DNA from: Verrucomicrobiales bacterium
GTDB taxonomy: Bacteria > Verrucomicrobiota > Verrucomicrobiia > Limisphaerales > UBA9464
NCBI GenBank assembly: GCA_027489875.1
Contig: JAIXZE010000130.1
Location: forward strand, 1 to 34,864
DNA: 34,864 bases
Reading direction: 5' to 3'
A model generated the notes under the pieces. That model saw only the letters and a program-made list of their open reading frames with translations. It was not told the origin of the DNA and ran no database searches. Position 1 is the stretch's first letter; the number at the start of each line of letters is the position of its first letter. Below are positions 25,732 to 34,864 of the stretch, piece after piece. Both the position numbers and the translations under genes were made by a program.

Positions 25732-25957
25732 GCGGTTCCTTTACCCGAGTTCCCGCCCCGAAGTCCACGCCACGAAACCGATGAGGCCTCCGACGTTGGG
25801 TGGATGGCTTTCGCTCTGTTCAGCCTGGAAACGGCAGTTGGATCAGCCACGGGTTTCAGAGATCGTGGAATCCGTCATCAAGACAACTGCTGCTCTCGGA
25901 GGAACCCTTTCGTGTCCCTGGACCAAAAAGCGGTCAGGCGAAATGCCGACTCCAACG
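25732..25957. other. Intergenic region between the acyl-CoA synthetase and the Rpn gene
   Basis: No gene or strong hairpin seen in about 226 nt. It must contain the promoter of the acyl-CoA synthetase (minus strand). It also receives the 3' end of the Rpn transcript. Confidence 0.5.
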
Positions 25958-26959
25958 TTAAAGCTGCGCCTCGAATTCCGCTATGGACCGAGCCGTCCAG
26001 ACCCGTTTCACCAACTGACGCAGCACCGCCTCATCCTCGACGGCTTCGAGTCGAGAACGGACGGACTCAAACGTCACCCCAAATCGTTCAAGCAACGCTT
26101 CCGCGATCGTCTCCCGCAAGACCGTGACCCGACCTTCCTGTCGACCTTCCTGTCGACCTTCCTGTAGGCCTTTCTGTAGGCCCAACGATAAACCTTCCTC
26201 CAAGCCTTCGGCCCGGACCAATCGATCGTAGGTACTGATGTACGGCATACGTGTCTCCTGCTGTAAGCGTCCCAATTCCTCCCGAAAAACTACCTCCTCC
26301 TCGGCCGGCAACGCCAGCAGCCAGTTCATGAGCCGCAACACCTCCGCCACTTCTTCCACTTTGGCTCCCGACTCCAACAGCGACCGCACCAACCCAAGCT
26401 TCCCCTTCCGCCGCTTCCTGGCTCCGCCGGTACCTGCCGTCTGCTGTGCCACCCGGTGCGCCGCGATCACACGCGCCACCGGATTCCCAGCAGCCAGCCA
26501 AGGCTCAAGGTCCAACTCCGATAACTTGCAGACCGGAAACTCAAACCGGATCCGGCATCCCAACACCTCCGCTTCGAAGCACGCCGGCCTCCATCGCGCT
26601 TTTTCATCCGCCAGCACCGCCAGGCTCACCAACGGACGGTGGAACCGATTCCGGATCCGACAGTGGTAATCGAACATCCGCTCCTCGAATTCCGCCTCCC
26701 GCTGGGTCTGCACCTCCGCGTGGATCAGCAACCAGTCCTCAGCCCCGTCAACAAGTGTCACCTCCACGAGCTTGTCGACCCGCAAGGTCCCGGCTTCCGC
26801 CGCCCGGACGATCTCCTGCAACTCGGTGTCCAGGAATCGCACGGGTTTCGACCAGTCAACCGCCCGGTGGATCGCCGGAAACGCCAGTTCCAGGAACTGC
26901 GGCAGGAAACGCTCCAGCGTCTCCTTCCAGGCTCCGTCGTAGTCGGTCGATTCATTCAA
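25958..26959 (-). CDS. Rpn family recombination-promoting nuclease-like / PD-(D/E)XK transposase-family protein
   Basis: 333 aa. The N-terminal domain has the family core: DYDGAWKETLERFLPQFLELAFP, FLDTELQEI, Asp62 in RVDKLVEV and the E-x-Q motif HAEVQT (Glu82, Gln84), then FEERMFDYHCRIRNRF. The C-terminal part ends in a QEGR-type repeat and a small helical tail. Members such as RpnA cleave DNA and promote RecA-independent recombination; many have other or unknown roles. The start is a TTG at 26959, because an in-frame TAG lies three codons upstream and no ATG precedes the conserved core. A truncated relative lies at 7104-7475. Confidence 0.82.
   Translation of the reverse strand: MNESTDYDGAWKETLERFLPQFLELAFPAIHRAVDWSKPVRFLDTELQEIVRAAEAGTLRVDKLVEVTLVDGAEDWLLIHAEVQTQREAEFEERMFDYHCRIRNRFHRPLVSLAVLADEKARWRPACFEAEVLGCRIRFEFPVCKLSELDLEPWLAAGNPVARVIAAHRVAQQTAGTGGARKRRKGKLGLVRSLLESGAKVEEVAEVLRLMNWLLALPAEEEVVFREELGRLQQETRMPYISTYDRLVRAEGLEEGLSLGLQKGLQEGRQEGRQEGRVTVLRETIAEALLERFGVTFESVRSRLEAVEDEAVLRQLVKRVWTARSIAEFEAQL
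26131..26178 (-). repeat. 12-nt tandem repeat in the Rpn gene
   Basis: Four units of gaccttcctgt(c/a), the first two identical and the last diverged, encode the QEGR repeats of the Rpn protein. The number of units differs from the truncated copy (three), so the tract may vary in length. Confidence 0.75.
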
Positions 26960-27030
26960 CCCTTCTGTCTACGCCGGAATCCACCCAAAGGTTACTGCCC
27001 CCTCCGCGGGTCCAACTGCTTTTTCCAGCT

Positions 27031-28455
27031 TCAAACAAGGAACCCCAACGGGGCCCCACCGGCCGAGGCGTCGAAGAAGCGTGAGAGGTTCGGCAGGATC
27101 ACGGACAGATCCGTCCGGTTCACACCCATCCATAACGCCATCTCCGCGAAATACGCGTCCACCGACGTCGTCGGAATCAGCCGTCCGCGCCCGACGTCCA
27201 GCGGGTTGTCGGCGAACAGTTCCGGATACTGTCCGTAAATCCGGCGTCCCTTCACCGGTCCACCCACAACGAAAGCGTTGCCGCCCCAGGCGTGGTCCGA
27301 GCCGCGCCCATTCGACGTCAGTGACCGGCCGAAGTCCGAGGCCGAGAACAACACGACACCATCGGCGACGCCGAGCATTTCCATGGCCTGCTGGAAGGCG
27401 GCCACGGCCTCGCTCACTTCACGGAGCATCTCCTGCTGGTTGGCGATCACCTCGTCGTGGTGGTCCCATCCGCCGGATTCGACAAAGAACGTCTGGCGAC
27501 AAACACCGAGGCGGTCGCGGGCAGCGATGGTCCGGGCGACCATCCGCAATTGCGCCGCGAGCCGCGAATCCGGCCATTGGATTCCCGCCGGAAGTTCGGG
27601 TGCGGTCGCCGTCCGGAAGAGTTCGGCTGATTCCACCGCGTTGCGGCGTGTCGTCGCGAAGGTCTGTTGCAGCAGGTTCCGATACTGCAAGGCGAGCTGC
27701 GAATCGACGGCGGCGCTGTTCGCACGCACGTCCTCGCGCGTCACCTGATCGAAGGGCGTGCCCACCGGAACGTAGTTGCGCAACCCTTCCACACCGTCGG
27801 GCGTGATCGCGTACTCCGCACCGGTGCGGCCTGCCTGCCAGACGTTGCTGCCGGCCACCGAGATGTTCATCGACAGTCGCCGGTTGGCGTTCAACGAGTG
27901 CAGCACGTCCGCCATCCGTCCTGCCCAACCGGTGCCGCCCCGCGACTGCGGAAGGCTGGTCTGCCACTGCTCGACCTGGTCGCTGTGCGAATAGAGCCCC
28001 GCCGGGACCGCCACGCTTCCGTTCTCGACCTGTTCCTTGAGCGCGCCCGGCTGCAGCAGCGTCCCTACGTTCGCGATGAACGCCGCCTTCCCGGAATTGA
28101 ACAGCGATGCCAACCCGGGCATCGACGGATGCAGCCCCAGCTCCCGGCCCGGGGATACGGCCGGGTTCAGCGCCAGCAGGGATTCCCGGGGCAGCGCCAG
28201 ATCCCGACGCACCAGAGCGTACTCGGCGTGTTCGGCCGTGCCCCGCGGCGGAAGCATGTTGAAGGAATCGTTCCCACCCGTGAGCAGCAGGCACACCAGC
28301 GCGCGGTACCCACCCGGCGCATCCGCCGCCAGCGCCGATGTCGTGGCCAGGTTCACCAGCGTCGAAAGCGCCGGCAAGGCCGTGATGCCCGCGCAGCTCG
28401 CCTGCCCCAGAAACCGACGGCGGTTCATCCCGGTCGGCACTTTGGAAGTGTTCAT
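27031..28455 (-). CDS. DUF1501 family Tat-exported protein
   Basis: 474 aa. A twin-arginine-type signal (MNRRRFLGQASCAGITALPA) begins at residue 10; the ATG at 28428 directly before it is a possible alternative start. Family signatures are LVCLLLTGGNDSFNMLPP, LGLHPSMPGLASLF, YSHSDQVEQWQTS, GWAGRMAD and SDFGRSLTSNGRGSDHAWGG. These proteins belong to the alkaline-phosphatase/sulfatase-like superfamily and are almost always encoded with a DUF1800 protein, as here. The gene starts 11 nt after the DUF1800 stop. Activity is unproven. Confidence 0.88.
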   Translation of the reverse strand: MNTSKVPTGMNRRRFLGQASCAGITALPALSTLVNLATTSALAADAPGGYRALVCLLLTGGNDSFNMLPPRGTAEHAEYALVRRDLALPRESLLALNPAVSPGRELGLHPSMPGLASLFNSGKAAFIANVGTLLQPGALKEQVENGSVAVPAGLYSHSDQVEQWQTSLPQSRGGTGWAGRMADVLHSLNANRRLSMNISVAGSNVWQAGRTGAEYAITPDGVEGLRNYVPVGTPFDQVTREDVRANSAAVDSQLALQYRNLLQQTFATTRRNAVESAELFRTATAPELPAGIQWPDSRLAAQLRMVARTIAARDRLGVCRQTFFVESGGWDHHDEVIANQQEMLREVSEAVAAFQQAMEMLGVADGVVLFSASDFGRSLTSNGRGSDHAWGGNAFVVGGPVKGRRIYGQYPELFADNPLDVGRGRLIPTTSVDAYFAEMALWMGVNRTDLSVILPNLSRFFDASAGGAPLGFLV

Positions 28456-28466
28456 GAAAATCAGGG

Positions 28467-31067
28467 TTATCGAATCACGGAGAAATCCGGGGAGTTCACA
28501 ATCAGGACAATCCCGAGGCGGACACGTTCGCGATGCCATTCCCACGTCGGGAACCGCAACCGTTCCATCCCTTCGCGGAGGATCTGGAACTGCTCGGGTC
28601 TCAGCGTCCCGCCCGTCAATTGCAGGTCCAATCGGCGCAGCAGCGCGTCCGGATCCAGTGGTTCCCGGTTTGGAGCGGGATCGTCGAGCCCTTCCGGCCC
28701 TGCCACGAGCGCCACCTCTTGCGACAGCCGCAAACGCGTTGCCCGCGTGGGATCGCCGGTGCCCCAACGGTTCAGGTCGCTTTGCGTCGGGCTGGCCAAT
28801 TGGCTGAAGTAATTCGCCGCGCTGATCAGGGAAGAGGCGTTCACGATCTGCATCTCTGGCGACGCCAATCCCGCCTCCGCCAACACCCCCGGCGGGGTAT
28901 ACGTCGGGAGGAAGAAGTTGAACACGCTCGGCGACTTGTACGCCTCCTGGACGTGGTCCATGTAGAAGTTCGACAACGGGTGCAGCCCGGAGGTCGATGC
29001 CGCATCAAAGGCCCGCGCCACGTTCAACACGCGCAACAACGGCTCCCGCAGTCGCCCGGCCCGCGGATCATTCATCCGCGCGCCGTCCCGCGCCTCCGGA
29101 TCCAGCAGGATCGCCCGCACCACCGCCTTCAGATCCCCGCGCACGCCGGCACCGTTGTCCGCGAAAGCCGCCGAGACCCGCGCCACATAGCCAGTGCCCG
29201 GATTCGACGTTACCAACCGCTGGATCAGCAACCGGCCGATGAACGGCCCGACATTCGGATGCGCCGCCAGATGATCCACCGCCGCCGTCACGTCCGCTTC
29301 GCCCGCGCTGCCATCCGGGGTCTCCGTGCGCGCGGGCAGTTGCAGTCCCAGAAACGTCTTCGCCCCGAGATCGTGCCAGGCGTCGAACATCTTCATCGGA
29401 GCCGAAAAGTTCCGTGGGAACTGGCTGAACTGCGGGTTCCCCGCCATCCCGTAACCCGTGAAGACCCGCGCCAACTCCGTGATCGTCCGGTTGTCGTACG
29501 TCGGGATCGGCGCGCCGGACGCATCCAGACGGCGGGTGCCGTCCGTGTTCAATTCCCACAGCCCGATACTGAACAACTGCATGATCTCGCGGGCGAAGTT
29601 TTCGTCCGGATGGATACCCGCGACCGGATCGAGTTTCCGGTTCAACAGGTGCGAAAGATAGAACCCCATCACCGGATGCCGCGCCACCTCCTGGAGGAGA
29701 TCCCGGTAATTCCCGAACGCATGCCGCACGAGGACGTCGTGGTAGTCCGTCATGCCCACCGGTTCCGTCGACAGCACCTCCGGCCGATCGCTCACGACGA
29801 AAACTTGCGACAGCGCGAATGCCACCCTTTGTCGCAGGATGTCCGGCTGGAAATTCGCGGGTCCCTGCGGAAGCCGTTGCGGCAACCCCAGCATCCGATG
29901 CCACCATGCGCCCGACTTCACGTCGGCGTAGAACTCGGTGACGTTGTTTGTGTCCTGCAGCCATTCCGCGATGGGCCGGTGGAAGCCCGGCTCACGGCCG
30001 AACTGATCCTGCAACCAGCCTTCAAACCCGAGTTGCATCACCGCCTCGACGTTCTCCGGGATCTCGTCCGCATCCAGCGGATCATCCGCGCTGGGGCCGA
30101 AGCCCGCCTGTAACAGGAACCGCGCCGCCGCCTTGACCGAAGGCCCCGCGCCCTGCGGCTCGTTCCGCAACACCAACTGCGCCGTCGACTTGGACCCCAC
30201 CGTGTATCCGGCCCCAGCCGACACGGTCAGCGACACCGTCTCGTCGGGCTCCCCATCGTCCGCATCGGCCTGTGGGCGGATCTCCACCCAGACTTCCCGC
30301 ACACCCGCAGGGATCTGCACGGTGCCAACGGAATCGGCGGTGAAATCAATTCCCGGCGTGGCCGTCCCGCCGAACGCGAAGGACACCGTCAGCGGTTGGA
30401 TCCCGCCCTTGCGCCGCACCGCAAAAACACCCGGATCAGGCCAACGCTCCGAAACCTCCGCATCCACCACACCGACCGTGATCTCGTTCGAAGCCACGAG
30501 CATTGCCTGAACGCGGGCGAGGTCGGTGGCGTCCTGCCATGCGGTGTGGGCCGTCCGGGGATCAAACCCGACCAAGCGTTCCTCCCAGTCAGAGAGCCCA
30601 TCGCCGTCGGTGTCGGGATCCGAAATCCGAAGCCGGTAGAACCGGGCTTCAGCCTCGGTGCTGCCGGCGGGCACCGACAACCGGACGCCATCACCCACTT
30701 CGGTGGTCATGGCAGTCCAGTCGCCGACGCCGAGGAAACTCCGTTGTTCCAACCGGTATTCCTTCCCCGCCACGCCCAGCCATTCCAACCGGACGGACCC
30801 GTCCGCCATCCGCACGGCTTCCAATTGCGGCCATGACGACGCCGACAGTGGATCCGTGCCTGCCGCGCTTTCGCCGGCATTCGTCACGCCGTCGCTGTCC
30901 GCGTCCGCCGATGCCGCAAGATTCCGCGCTCCGAACACGACTTCCCACACATCGCTCTGGCTGTTCCCGTTCGTGTCGAGCGCCCACGCCGTGCCCCCGC
31001 CGGCCGCGATCATCGATGCCACGAAACCCAGCACACACCGGCAAACATTGCATCGGACCAGACTCAT
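28467..31067 (-). CDS. DUF1800 family secreted protein with Calx-beta and DxDGD repeats
   Basis: 866 aa. A signal peptide is followed by [12 protein letters not shown] and [12 protein letters not shown], a C-terminal-repeat-like segment ([17 protein letters not shown]), [14 protein letters not shown] and a Calx-beta-like domain ([16 protein letters not shown], about 195-300). The DUF1800 domain occupies roughly 320-860: [61 protein letters not shown] and [18 protein letters not shown]. Function is unknown; it is the partner of the adjacent DUF1501 protein and is probably first in a two-gene operon. The divergent prepilin-like gene begins 171 nt away. Confidence 0.88.
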   Translation of the reverse strand: MSLVRCNVCRCVLGFVASMIAAGGGTAWALDTNGNSQSDVWEVVFGARNLAASADADSDGVTNAGESAAGTDPLSASSWPQLEAVRMADGSVRLEWLGVAGKEYRLEQRSFLGVGDWTAMTTEVGDGVRLSVPAGSTEAEARFYRLRISDPDTDGDGLSDWEERLVGFDPRTAHTAWQDATDLARVQAMLVASNEITVGVVDAEVSERWPDPGVFAVRRKGGIQPLTVSFAFGGTATPGIDFTADSVGTVQIPAGVREVWVEIRPQADADDGEPDETVSLTVSAGAGYTVGSKSTAQLVLRNEPQGAGPSVKAAARFLLQAGFGPSADDPLDADEIPENVEAVMQLGFEGWLQDQFGREPGFHRPIAEWLQDTNNVTEFYADVKSGAWWHRMLGLPQRLPQGPANFQPDILRQRVAFALSQVFVVSDRPEVLSTEPVGMTDYHDVLVRHAFGNYRDLLQEVARHPVMGFYLSHLLNRKLDPVAGIHPDENFAREIMQLFSIGLWELNTDGTRRLDASGAPIPTYDNRTITELARVFTGYGMAGNPQFSQFPRNFSAPMKMFDAWHDLGAKTFLGLQLPARTETPDGSAGEADVTAAVDHLAAHPNVGPFIGRLLIQRLVTSNPGTGYVARVSAAFADNGAGVRGDLKAVVRAILLDPEARDGARMNDPRAGRLREPLLRVLNVARAFDAASTSGLHPLSNFYMDHVQEAYKSPSVFNFFLPTYTPPGVLAEAGLASPEMQIVNASSLISAANYFSQLASPTQSDLNRWGTGDPTRATRLRLSQEVALVAGPEGLDDPAPNREPLDPDALLRRLDLQLTGGTLRPEQFQILREGMERLRFPTWEWHRERVRLGIVLIVNSPDFSVIR

Positions 31068-31238
31068 GCCCCCTCACTACACCCCGCACTCCCGTTCTGG
31101 GAACCGCCAACCGCGTCGATGCGCCGAAAGGAGAAGGCAATCACCGCCCCACTGGAGTCGCGGTGCCCGGTCTTTACTCCCATTGACACGGTCCCGCGTG
31201 CGCCGGAGCCTTCGACGCTGTCTCAACGGTGGCACTCC

Positions 31239-32075
31239 ATGAACACGTCCTACACAAGCCCGGGATCCAGCCGGCGTCGGTCTTCCGGATTCACGCTGAT
31301 CGAACTGCTCGTGGTCATCGCCATCATCGGCATCCTGGCCAGCATGCTCCTGCCCTCGCTGGCCGGGGCGAAATCCCGCGCCCAGGAGACCGTCTGCATC
31401 AACAATCTCCGACAGACCGGGCTCGGGATCGCCATGTACATCCCCGACCACGATCACCGGTATCCGGCCGCCTTTCTCGGGGACCGTGATCCCGTCACCG
31501 GGACTTCGCTTGGATTGAAGGATGTCCGGCCCACGCTTGGCGGACGCACCGCGGGAAGCCAGTTCGCCCAGGCGCAATCGCGTCCGCTCTTCCGTTACGT
31601 TCCGAACGCCAACTCCTTCAAATGCCCGATGGACAAGGGCGGCGTCGTCGACTGCCTGACACCGGATGGACCGGCCAGCCTGTGGCTCGCAGCCGGATGT
31701 TCCTACCGGTACAACGCCGGCGGCCTGACCAAGCTCGCCTCCCCCGGCACCCTGCGTCCCGAAACCGATCCCCTCGAAGGCATCGGAGGCAAGGCGGAGT
31801 CGTGGATTCCCGATCCGTCGGTGTACATCACCGTGCACGAACCTCCGGCCCGGCCGTGGGGCTGCGCCGGCCAGCAACCCGTGTGGGTGCAATGGCATCG
31901 GGCCAAGGGCCGGTCGTCCTTTCCGGACCCCGCATTGGGCACCGGAGCCTTTGCGGCCGCGACCCTGTTCGGCGACGGCCACGCCGCCGTCCTCAATTTC
32001 AACCGGTCGCTCACCCAGGATCCCCTGCACCCTTACGAACCCACCAAGGACTGGACCTGGTACCGATCCGAGTAA
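31239..32075 (+). CDS. Prepilin-type N-terminal cleavage/methylation protein
   Basis: 278 aa. The leader RRRSSG is followed by [24 protein letters not shown], a textbook prepilin helix with Glu5. The body includes [27 protein letters not shown] and, near the end, [13 protein letters not shown], the DGH variant of the H-x-DG module. ATG 31239 is chosen because it leaves a short basic leader; the frame is open 40 codons upstream without signal features. A TTGACA at 31183-31188 lies upstream, but I cannot see a matching -10, so no promoter is called. It is divergent from the DUF1800 gene. Confidence 0.87.
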   Translation: MNTSYTSPGSSRRRSSGFTLIELLVVIAIIGILASMLLPSLAGAKSRAQETVCINNLRQTGLGIAMYIPDHDHRYPAAFLGDRDPVTGTSLGLKDVRPTLGGRTAGSQFAQAQSRPLFRYVPNANSFKCPMDKGGVVDCLTPDGPASLWLAAGCSYRYNAGGLTKLASPGTLRPETDPLEGIGGKAESWIPDPSVYITVHEPPARPWGCAGQQPVWVQWHRAKGRSSFPDPALGTGAFAAATLFGDGHAAVLNFNRSLTQDPLHPYEPTKDWTWYRSE

Positions 32076-32122
32076 CCGGACTTCGACCCATGCCTGAACG
32101 CAACCCGGCCCCTTCCCGAATG

Positions 32123-32140
32123 GAATGCTCCGGAGCATTC
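32123..32140. repeat. Perfect 18-nt palindrome between genes
   Basis: gaatgctccggagcattc is self-complementary over its whole length and lies 15 nt before the start of the CxxC/TM gene. It could be a dimeric regulator site or a stem for transcript ends; there is no T run. Confidence 0.6.
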
Positions 32141-32154
32141 TCCCGAAACGAACG

Positions 32155-32865
32155 ATGAGCCGCACCGCAGAACTCCAGTTGTCCCTCGACGACCTGCACA
32201 AGGTCTACCCTGCGCTGGCCCGCGCGCTGGCGGAGGCCGGTGAACCCAACCCGCGCATCGCCGAACTCCTGTCCCAACACGTCCGCATCCAGTGCGTGGG
32301 ATGCCGTCAACCAGTGACCGGCGATGAACTCGCTGAACTGGCCCTCACCCACGATCACCCGGATACACCGGCAACGTCCCCGACGCTCCAACGACTCCGC
32401 CTGGGCTATTGCGCCCGTCCGGACTGCAACTCCCGGTTTTATCAGGCCATTGCCACCTCCGGGATGGTCGCCTGGCCGACCGTGTTTGAACGGACCCGGC
32501 ACTTCATCCAGCACCCGCCTTCCCCCGTCGCGGAACCGCCACCGGCTCCACCGGACGCCAAATCCCAACCGGGTCAGGGACCCGCAGCCGGCGCGGCCAA
32601 ACCAACCGACACGGAAGAGCCGGAGCCCCCCAAGGCCATCCCGTTCCGGGAACAGTGGCGCCGCCTCAAGTTCGCCGCCCTGGGCGTCGTCGCGCTGCTG
32701 GGCCTGCTCTTCTGGTGGTTCAACTCGGGAGCCCGCATCCCCGGACTGAGCCCCAAGCCACGCCAGTTCGAGGTCATCGCCGGTCCCGAGGCCGGCGCAC
32801 CCACCGCCATCGGTACCGGCAAGCCCACCACCAATGCCCCGCGCAGCTTCCGCGTGGTCCAGTAA
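32155..32865 (+). CDS. Membrane-anchored protein with CxxC...CxxxxC putative metal site
   Basis: 236 aa from ATG 32155; ATG 32125 in frame is an alternative but lies inside the palindrome. A helical N-terminus (ELQLSLDDLHKVYPALARAL) precedes a possible zinc site (CVGC about residue 48-51 and YCARPDC about residue 87-92). A long Pro/Ala/Glu-rich linker, a single transmembrane helix (FAALGVVALLGLLFWWF, about 180-196) and a short tail follow. I do not recognise a family. It is followed after 40 nt by the exported coiled-coil gene, probably in one transcript. Confidence 0.65.
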   Translation: MSRTAELQLSLDDLHKVYPALARALAEAGEPNPRIAELLSQHVRIQCVGCRQPVTGDELAELALTHDHPDTPATSPTLQRLRLGYCARPDCNSRFYQAIATSGMVAWPTVFERTRHFIQHPPSPVAEPPPAPPDAKSQPGQGPAAGAAKPTDTEEPEPPKAIPFREQWRRLKFAALGVVALLGLLFWWFNSGARIPGLSPKPRQFEVIAGPEAGAPTAIGTGKPTTNAPRSFRVVQ

Positions 32866-32905
32866 CCAACTGACAAGACCACGCCGAGCCCCCATCCTCC
32901 GACAC

Positions 32906-34576
32906 ATGCTCCGCCGGTTCTCCAGCCTCGTCGCCCTCTGCCTGGGTGCGTACCTCACGTGCGCCCAAGGCGGACCCGACGACCAATTCATCGTCGCCTA
33001 CAACCTCATCCAGCAGGCCGAGCAAAGCCGCGATGCGCGCGTCGCGTCCCACCTTTTCGAGCAGGCCCATTCGCAACTCCTCAAGATCCAACGCTCCTAC
33101 CCCAGCTGGAACGAGCGCGTCATCAACTACCGCCTCCGATTCTGTTCCGAGAAACTGGCGAACCTTCGGGAAGCCGCCGCCAAGTCTCCGGTGCCGCAAC
33201 CCAGCACCAACAATCCGGCCGGAACCGTAGCCCCCGTGATCCCGGCACCCGAAGCGCCCTCGGGTGAAGTGCTGACCCAGTTCAACGAACTCAACGACCG
33301 CATCCGTCGCCTCGCCACCGAGAAGCAGACGCTGGAAGCCAAGCTCCGCGAAGCCCTCTCGGCCCAACCCGCCCCCATCGATCCGCGGGAACTCCAGGCC
33401 GCTGTCGAAAAGATTTCCGCCCTCCAATCCACCAACAAGACCCTTCTCACCAAACTGGAGACGCAGGAGGCCGACCGCCGCAATCTCGTCGACAAGGTCG
33501 TCGCCGAGGAAGCCAACCGGGCCCTCGCCGAGACCCGACGCCAGCTGGACGAACAGAAGGCTGCCGCCGCGCGCCTCCAGAAGGAACGCACCGAGGTCGA
33601 GTTGAAGCTCCAGAACATCCAGGAGGACATCCTCAAGCCCTTGCGCTTTGAAAACCAGACGCTCAAGACCCAGGTCGTCGACCTGAGGTCCGATGTCGAC
33701 CGAGGCCGTCAGGTCGCCGATCTCTCCGCCCGCCTCACCAAGGTCCAGGTTGATCTCGATGACCTCCGGAAGCGCAACGAATCGCTCGTCACGGAGAAGT
33801 CCGCCCTTGAAAAGCAGGTCGAGGATCTCAAGGCCCGCCAGAGCGAGGAAGGCATCGTCCGCATCGCGAAGCTCGAGACCGAACTCGCCGTGGCCCGTGC
33901 CGATGCCCAGCGCTCATCGCTCGTCGCTGAGGATCTTGTGCTGGCCCTGTCCAAGGAGAAGGAAGCCCGCACCGAGCTGGAGTCCGAGAACAAGACCCTC
34001 GAGCAACGCGTTTCCCAGCTCGCCGCGCGTTCGGCCGCAGATGCCGAGGCCCTCAAGACGTTGCAGACGGCCCTCGCTGCGGAACGCGCCGATCGCACCG
34101 AGGCCGAGGCCCAACTCAAGGCCGCCGAGGTCCGACTGAAGTCGCTGGCCACCCCCACGGATCCGACCGCGCCCGTGCCCGCCGATGCCGAGGCCTTGGT
34201 TGCTGCCGCGCGCACCGAGGTGGCGCGCCTTCAGGACTCCCTGCGGCAATCCAGCCAGCGCGAAGCCGAACTCCAGACCGCCCTGTCCCAGGAATCCACG
34301 TTCCGCGCCCGTCTCCAGCAGGAGAAGTCCGAGCTCGAACGTCGTCTCGCCGAGGCCACCACCGCGCTGAAGAACCGTCCGACGGCTCCGCCCGATCCGA
34401 CGGCGACACGCGCCCTGGAAAACCGCCTCGTGAAGCTCGAGCGCGAACGCGACGAACTCCAGAAGAAGCTCGCCAAGCTCAGCGATCAGGCCCGAACCCG
34501 CCTGGTCTCCACCCGTTCCGGCCCCGCCACCACCCCGCGCGATCGCGCCGTCGAGTTCCGCCTGGTGAGGCCGTAG
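32906..34576 (+). CDS. Exported coiled-coil protein
   Basis: 556 aa. A signal peptide (RFSSLVALCLGAYLTCAQG) is followed by a TPR-like helical segment (about 25-85: QFIVAYNLIQQAEQS, ASHLFEQAHSQLLKIQRSYP) and a Pro-rich linker (about 90-115). From there to the C-terminus is almost unbroken heptad-type coiled coil rich in Glu, Lys, Ala, Leu and Gln (for example AVEKISALQSTNKTLLTKLE). No catalytic motif is visible. The start is set by the signal peptide; an upstream in-frame ATG at 32834 overlaps the previous gene. A structural or scaffolding role in the envelope is likely (inference). Similar proteins are common in Verrucomicrobiota. Confidence 0.75.
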   Translation: MLRRFSSLVALCLGAYLTCAQGGPDDQFIVAYNLIQQAEQSRDARVASHLFEQAHSQLLKIQRSYPSWNERVINYRLRFCSEKLANLREAAAKSPVPQPSTNNPAGTVAPVIPAPEAPSGEVLTQFNELNDRIRRLATEKQTLEAKLREALSAQPAPIDPRELQAAVEKISALQSTNKTLLTKLETQEADRRNLVDKVVAEEANRALAETRRQLDEQKAAAARLQKERTEVELKLQNIQEDILKPLRFENQTLKTQVVDLRSDVDRGRQVADLSARLTKVQVDLDDLRKRNESLVTEKSALEKQVEDLKARQSEEGIVRIAKLETELAVARADAQRSSLVAEDLVLALSKEKEARTELESENKTLEQRVSQLAARSAADAEALKTLQTALAAERADRTEAEAQLKAAEVRLKSLATPTDPTAPVPADAEALVAAARTEVARLQDSLRQSSQREAELQTALSQESTFRARLQQEKSELERRLAEATTALKNRPTAPPDPTATRALENRLVKLERERDELQKKLAKLSDQARTRLVSTRSGPATTPRDRAVEFRLVRP

Positions 34577-34610
34577 GGGAGTTGCCAGATGCCAGCTCCC
34601 AGTCGCCAGA

Positions 34611-34680
34611 CTTGGGCCAGCCTCGTGACCTCGTCTGCTACCCCATCGACGTAGCAGACGACGTCAGGAGGCTGGGGAAG
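34611..34680. terminator. Large hairpin after the coiled-coil gene
   Basis: Arms 34611-34641 and 34651-34680 pair with 11, 4, 8 and 3 bp blocks separated by single or short mismatches, around a 9-nt loop (cccatcgac). The innermost 11 bp (tcgtctgctac/gtagcagacga) are perfect. It begins 35 nt after the stop codon. Lack of a U run leaves it open whether it terminates transcription or is a mobile palindromic element. Confidence 0.55.
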
Positions 34681-34700
34681 GGGGAGTTTCATGTTTGAAG

Positions 34701-34720
34701 GCCGGGTGCCCCCACCCGGC
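34701..34720 (+). repeat. Dispersed palindrome, copy near the window end
   Basis: gccgggtg-cccc-cacccggc is the same stem as in the copies at 442-625 and 18884-18903. Preceding 'gtttgaag' and 'ggggga' are shared with the 18884 copy on the opposite strand. Confidence 0.75.
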
Positions 34721-34746
34721 GGGGGGGGCCGATCCCGAAGGTTTGT

Positions 34747-34842
34747 ACGCCGGAGGCGTTGCAGCCGATAGCCCCGGGTCGTGCGAAGCACGCACCCGGG
34801 GAATGGCGTGTCGATTGTGAATCCGCACCCCGGAGGGGTGCG
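34747..34842. repeat. Cluster of three GGA/GAA-loop palindromes (REP-like)
   Basis: Three hairpins follow each other: acgcc-gga-ggcgt (34747-34759), ccccgggtcgtgc-gaa-gcacgcacccgggg (34772-34801, one bulge) and cgcacccc-gga-ggggtgcg (34824-34842). Each has a three-base purine loop. I recall this arrangement as common in Verrucomicrobiota and Planctomycetota intergenic regions. No gene was seen between 34577 and the window end. Confidence 0.7.
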
Positions 34843-34864
34843 AAGATCCGGCAGTCTGCAACCC

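Noticed and set aside
31183..31188. TTGACA as a -35 promoter box for the prepilin-like gene
   Set aside because: No -10-like sequence at 16-18 nt spacing in this GC-rich stretch.

Overview
The window is GC-rich and reads as a chromosomal segment of a Verrucomicrobiota bacterium, most likely Pedosphaera/Limisphaera-like. This is inferred from gene content: two prepilin-type proteins with the H-x9-DG look, a PEP-CTERM protein, a DUF1501/DUF1800 pair, a CotH/lamin-tail protein, thrombospondin-3-like DxDGDG repeats, and GGA-loop palindromic intergenic repeats. No rRNA, tRNA, CRISPR array or complete transposon was seen.

Layout. 1-921 is non-coding and carries short palindromic repeats. 922-6851 (minus) is a tight operon read from DUF4178 protein through a 48-aa membrane miniprotein, DUF350 protein, membrane-fused spermidine synthase-like protein and Tat-exported FAD oxidoreductase to pyruvoyl AdoMet decarboxylase. 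The last two junctions are 4-nt overlaps. It looks like a membrane-tethered aminopropyl/polyamine module. 7104-7475 (minus) is the C-terminal third of an Rpn-family protein whose full-length paralogue lies at 25958-26959.

7540-16516 (plus) is the most unusual part: three consecutive ClpA/ClpC-like double AAA+ ATPases joined by ATGA overlaps. None has a normal Clp N-domain, ClpB middle domain or GYVG pore loop. Two have a degenerate first Walker B. The first two end in about 300 residues that I read as a peptide-chain release factor fold without GGQ. No Clp protease gene is nearby. I infer a hetero-oligomeric remodelling machine, possibly acting at ribosomes.

16575-17336 is a TSUP permease, convergent with an unassigned conserved protein (17326-18723). 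18940-23971 (minus) holds CotH/LTD protein, prepilin-like protein, a secreted protein and a PEP-CTERM protein. 24085-25731 (minus) is an acyl-CoA synthetase, followed by the full Rpn gene and the DUF1501/DUF1800 pair (27031-31067). 31239-34576 (plus) has a second prepilin-like gene, a CxxC/single-TM protein and an exported coiled-coil protein. The window ends in a large hairpin and a cluster of palindromic repeats.
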